Assembly (NCBI GenBank): GCA_017646305.1
Contig: JAGCMR010000065.1
Location: 1-7,745 of the forward strand
Origin: Spirochaetaceae bacterium
GTDB taxonomy: Bacteria > Spirochaetota > Spirochaetia > Treponematales > Treponemataceae
Length of the DNA: 7,745 nt
Direction: 5' to 3'
The first letter of the stretch is position 1. Each line of letters starts with the position of its first letter. The notes beneath the pieces were generated by a model that saw only the letters and a list, made by a program, of their open reading frames with translations, was not told the origin of the DNA and searched no databases. Positions 5,171 to 7,745 of this stretch are shown one piece after another. A program made the translations under genes and the position numbers.

Positions 5171-7343
5171 TTAAACCGATTTCCCCAAGCTGGGTAAAGG
5201 CATCACGACGGGCTAGTTCCAAAAGTTCCTTGTCACGCACTGGATCTGCCAAACCCAATGTAAGGTAGCCTGACTGCTGAATTCCAGTTACTTCCCCAGG
5301 CCCACGGAGCTTTAAGTCCTCTTCTGCAATAACAAAGCCGTCGGTGGTTTCCCTCAGCACCTTCATTCGCTCCTTTCCCGTTTCCGTAATGTTTTTACCA
5401 TAAATCAAAAAACAATAGGACTGCAGGCTACCACGACCCACACGGCCTCTTAGCTGGTGTAAGGCAGCCATACCGAATCGGTCTGCATGTTCAATGACCA
5501 TGCAGGTAGCATTTGCCACATCTACACCGACCTCTACTACGCTGGTGGCCACAAGAATCTTGATTTCACCCTTGCGGAATTCCTCTAAAATACGGTGTTG
5601 CTCCGTTTCTTCGGTACGGGAGTGAATAACAGCCATGGGAACGCTAGGATACACCTGGGTGGACAAAAACTGAAACATATCTTGGGCAGACTTTATGCCA
5701 GAAAGGCCGCCAGAGGGGGCTTCCTGTTCTGGATCATTTTCTGCAGAAGTAATTTCTTCTATCAGCGGATACACAAAGTAGGCTTGATGGCCTGCATCCA
5801 GCTCCCGCTGTACGTACTGGTACACGTTGGCCTCGTTTCCCATGCGGGTAAGGTAGGTCTTGATGGGAAGGCGACCTGCTGGCATGGTCTTGATGATGGA
5901 AATATCTAAATCTCCAAAGGCGGTGAGAGCCAGTGTTCGGGGAATGGGGGTGGCACTAAGCATCAGTAAGGAGGGGACGGTATACACCTCCTTTTCTGGA
6001 ATTTTTTGTCGCCCTTTTTCTAGAATGGCGTTTCGTTGTAAAACACCAAAGCGGTGCTGCTCGTCAATTACTACCAGATGAAGGTTTGCGTACTGGATGT
6101 TTTTTGAAAAAAGGGCATGGGTTCCAATGATGATATCGATGGAGCCTGCTGCCAGAGCCTGGAGTAAAGGCCCTCTGTTTGCCGCCTTGATGTTGCCAGT
6201 AAGATAGGCCAATCGTACTGCTGCTGGCTCTAGCATTTTAGCAGCATTTTCTGCGTGCTGACGGGCTAGCAATTCTGTAGGGGCCATTAAGGCACATTGG
6301 CCACCCCAATCTACGATTCTTAAACAGGCAAAGAATGCCGCCAAGGTTTTTCCTGAACCTACATCTCCTTGTACCAGCCGAGCCATAGTATAGGGCTGTT
6401 GTCCAACTGATCCAGTGCAACGACTTTTTTCACACTGGTCTAGGTCTCGGTTTATGTCGGTAATGCAAAGCTTTTGTCCTGAGGTAAGCTGAAAGGGGAG
6501 GGCGGCCAAAAGTTTTTCCTGCCGTGGAGAAAGGCTTTCTAAAAAGGCGGCCTCTTGTTCTGGGCCAAAGGTGGTTTCCTGAACTTGAGCTGGCTCTAGG
6601 TCTGGTAGTCGTCCCTTGTGGAGCAATGCACGGCCACCAATAGCCAGCTGAAAAAAATAAAGCTCCTCGTAAATCAAGGTTTTTCGGGCTTCCAGTGCAT
6701 CGGCTAAGGTTTTGGGCTGGTGCATGTTCGCAATAGCTCGTGCCTTTCCCATAAGAGCTCGTTTTTGCAAGATTTCTTGTGGAAGCTCATCTTCAATGCC
6801 TCGTCCGTATTCCTGCAATGCTCGTTTTACTGCCTGTCTGATGTGGCCGTTGGAAAGGCCTGCCGTCAAGGGGTAAATGGGAATGACCTGGGAGCCAGGA
6901 ATTGTCTTGTTTTGCCAGTCCTGCAGATTGCCCTTGTCAGCAATCTTTTCTGCCTCAAAGGAAGTGGACTGAATCTGGTTATATTTTATAGAAAATTGGC
7001 CAGTAAGGGCGATTATGGCTCCCACTGGCAGGGATTTTTCCAAAAAGGGGCGGTTAAAGGCCACAAGCTCTCCGCGTCCGCTGGCATCTGCAATGGCGAT
7101 TTTTAGGGTTTTCATTCTACCATAGCCAAACCAGCTGTGGCCAATGACTTGAGCTATGGTGTGAACCTTCTTTTCCCTGAATTGAGCTAGGGGAACAGGC
7201 TGGGTTCTGTCTTCCCAGTCCTTTGGATAATAACTGAGAAGGTCTGCAATGGTGTAGATACCAATATTAGCAAAAAGTCGAGCCTTGGCAGGTCCAATAC
7301 CAGAGAGGGTGGAGATAGGTGTTTCTATTTCCTTCAATTTCAT
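5166..7343 (-). CDS. recG: ATP-dependent DNA helicase RecG
   Basis: The product has 725 residues; E. coli RecG has 693. RecG remodels stalled replication forks and branch-migrates Holliday junctions. The N-terminus has a helix-hairpin-helix-like stretch (about 11-40, LSGIGPAKARLFANIGIYTIADLL). The OB-fold wedge domain that splits the fork spans about 58-160. The superfamily 2 helicase core follows: Walker A GDVGSGKT at 326-333, APTELLARQH at 354-363, DEQH at 427-430 followed by RFG, SATPIPRTLALTAFGDLD at 463-480, VATSVVEVGVDV at 598-609 and the arginine-finger motif QLRGRVGR at 630-637. The C-terminal RecG block (EEDLKLRGPGEVTGIQQSG) is intact. Two short extra loops appear, at about 300-318 (two Cys) and 533-552. 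ATG is preceded by AAGGTG (7351-7356) with 7 nt spacing. The gene lies 15 nt behind the YggT-like gene and is probably co-transcribed with it. Confidence 0.97.
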   Translation of the reverse strand: MKLKEIETPISTLSGIGPAKARLFANIGIYTIADLLSYYPKDWEDRTQPVPLAQFREKKVHTIAQVIGHSWFGYGRMKTLKIAIADASGRGELVAFNRPFLEKSLPVGAIIALTGQFSIKYNQIQSTSFEAEKIADKGNLQDWQNKTIPGSQVIPIYPLTAGLSNGHIRQAVKRALQEYGRGIEDELPQEILQKRALMGKARAIANMHQPKTLADALEARKTLIYEELYFFQLAIGGRALLHKGRLPDLEPAQVQETTFGPEQEAAFLESLSPRQEKLLAALPFQLTSGQKLCITDINRDLDQCEKSRCTGSVGQQPYTMARLVQGDVGSGKTLAAFFACLRIVDWGGQCALMAPTELLARQHAENAAKMLEPAAVRLAYLTGNIKAANRGPLLQALAAGSIDIIIGTHALFSKNIQYANLHLVVIDEQHRFGVLQRNAILEKGRQKIPEKEVYTVPSLLMLSATPIPRTLALTAFGDLDISIIKTMPAGRLPIKTYLTRMGNEANVYQYVQRELDAGHQAYFVYPLIEEITSAENDPEQEAPSGGLSGIKSAQDMFQFLSTQVYPSVPMAVIHSRTEETEQHRILEEFRKGEIKILVATSVVEVGVDVANATCMVIEHADRFGMAALHQLRGRVGRGSLQSYCFLIYGKNITETGKERMKVLRETTDGFVIAEEDLKLRGPGEVTGIQQSGYLTLGLADPVRDKELLELARRDAFTQLGEIGLK

Positions 7344-7358
7344 GGTAGGACACCTTGC

Positions 7359-7745
7359 CTAGAAGGGAATTCGTGTCAGCATGCCTACGAGCAAGGAGAA
7401 GAGAATTCCTCCTAAAAGACGTATTACAAAAAGTGCTACAATGGTGATGATGTAGGCTGTTTTCTGGGTCATGAAGGTGTTTCGTCCTCGAAAGATTCCT
7501 GCAATCTTGTACACCACAGGATTTAAGGTGCTGTCGAGGCTATACCACAAGGAATTACCACTTTTGCTTAAAAAGAGGGCTATAAGACGGATGATCAGCA
7601 GGATGATGAGAAAGCCCATAACAGAAGAAATGAGTGACCAAAACACGGAAACTATAGAGGCAAAAATATATCCCACTCCAAAACGCCCAGTTAGAGCAAT
7701 ATTGGAAAAAATATTGGAAACCGCCACTAAAAGTCCCAGTGATAG
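7359..7745 (-). CDS. YggT-like integral membrane protein, 5' end cut by the window edge
   Basis: The frame is open to the edge of the window. A GTG at 7727 would give 122 residues, but it has no convincing ribosome site, and the six codons before it (LSLGLL) continue a hydrophobic segment, so the true start probably lies outside. Hydrophobic segments are seen at GYIFASIVSVFW, then MGFLIILLIIRLIALFL, and at the C-terminus AYIITIVALFVIRLLGGILFSLLVGML. Between the last two is a polar loop, LDSTLNPVVYKIAGIFRGRN, which resembles the loop of YggT-family proteins (LDPLLRPIR-like). YggT proteins are small inner-membrane proteins; some are linked to ion stress or cell division, and the exact role here is unknown. 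The family call is from pattern recognition only. Confidence 0.65.
   Translation of the reverse strand, partial: LSLGLLVAVSNIFSNIALTGRFGVGYIFASIVSVFWSLISSVMGFLIILLIIRLIALFLSKSGNSLWYSLDSTLNPVVYKIAGIFRGRNTFMTQKTAYIITIVALFVIRLLGGILFSLLVGMLTRIPF

Noticed and set aside
1..7745. tRNA, rRNA or riboswitch genes
   Set aside because: No cloverleaf, rRNA signature or known riboswitch core was recognised on either strand; the intergenic regions are explained by promoters, hairpins and AT-rich spacer.

Overview
The window looks like a chromosomal housekeeping segment of a Treponema-like spirochaete. The reasons are the gene set and its layout: a secreted SurA-like chaperone, nusB and a TPR lipoprotein in one tight run; a groES with no groEL beside it; a compact primary-type sigma factor; and recG behind a YggT-like gene. 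From memory this resembles the groES/nusB neighbourhood of Treponema pallidum, but no search was possible and the species is not assigned.

Layout. Positions 62-3356 (+) form a three-gene operon (surA-like, nusB, TPR lipoprotein) with gaps of 6 and 1 nt. It ends at a strong hairpin (3368-3432) shared with the convergent groES (3439-3705, -). Positions 3706-4195 are a 490-bp divergent control region without a gene. A sigma-70-family factor of 286 residues follows (4196-5056, +). It meets the convergent recG (5166-7343, -) at a second strong hairpin (5136-5163). recG lies 15 nt behind a YggT-like membrane protein gene (7359 to the window edge, -), which is cut by the edge.

The most interesting part is the control region. 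Upstream of the sigma factor gene is a full match to the sigma-54 (RpoN) -24/-12 consensus at 4089-4105. Further upstream are three related 17-bp imperfect palindromes (TGNNTCAAAATGANNCA; two strong, one degenerate), starting at 3804, 3844 and 3884, exactly 40 bp apart. They lie about 220-310 bp upstream of the predicted start site, which suits sites for a sigma-54 enhancer-binding activator. Phased T-tracts lie between them and the promoter, and a hairpin sits in the predicted 80-nt leader. The inferred circuit is activator plus RpoN driving an alternative sigma factor of RpoS/RpoD type. This parallels the known RpoN-RpoS cascade of Borrelia, but it is predicted here from sequence alone. A weaker sigma-70 reading of the same promoter is possible and is noted.

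The remaining genes are ordinary core functions: envelope protein folding, transcription antitermination, chaperonin cap and recombination/fork repair.
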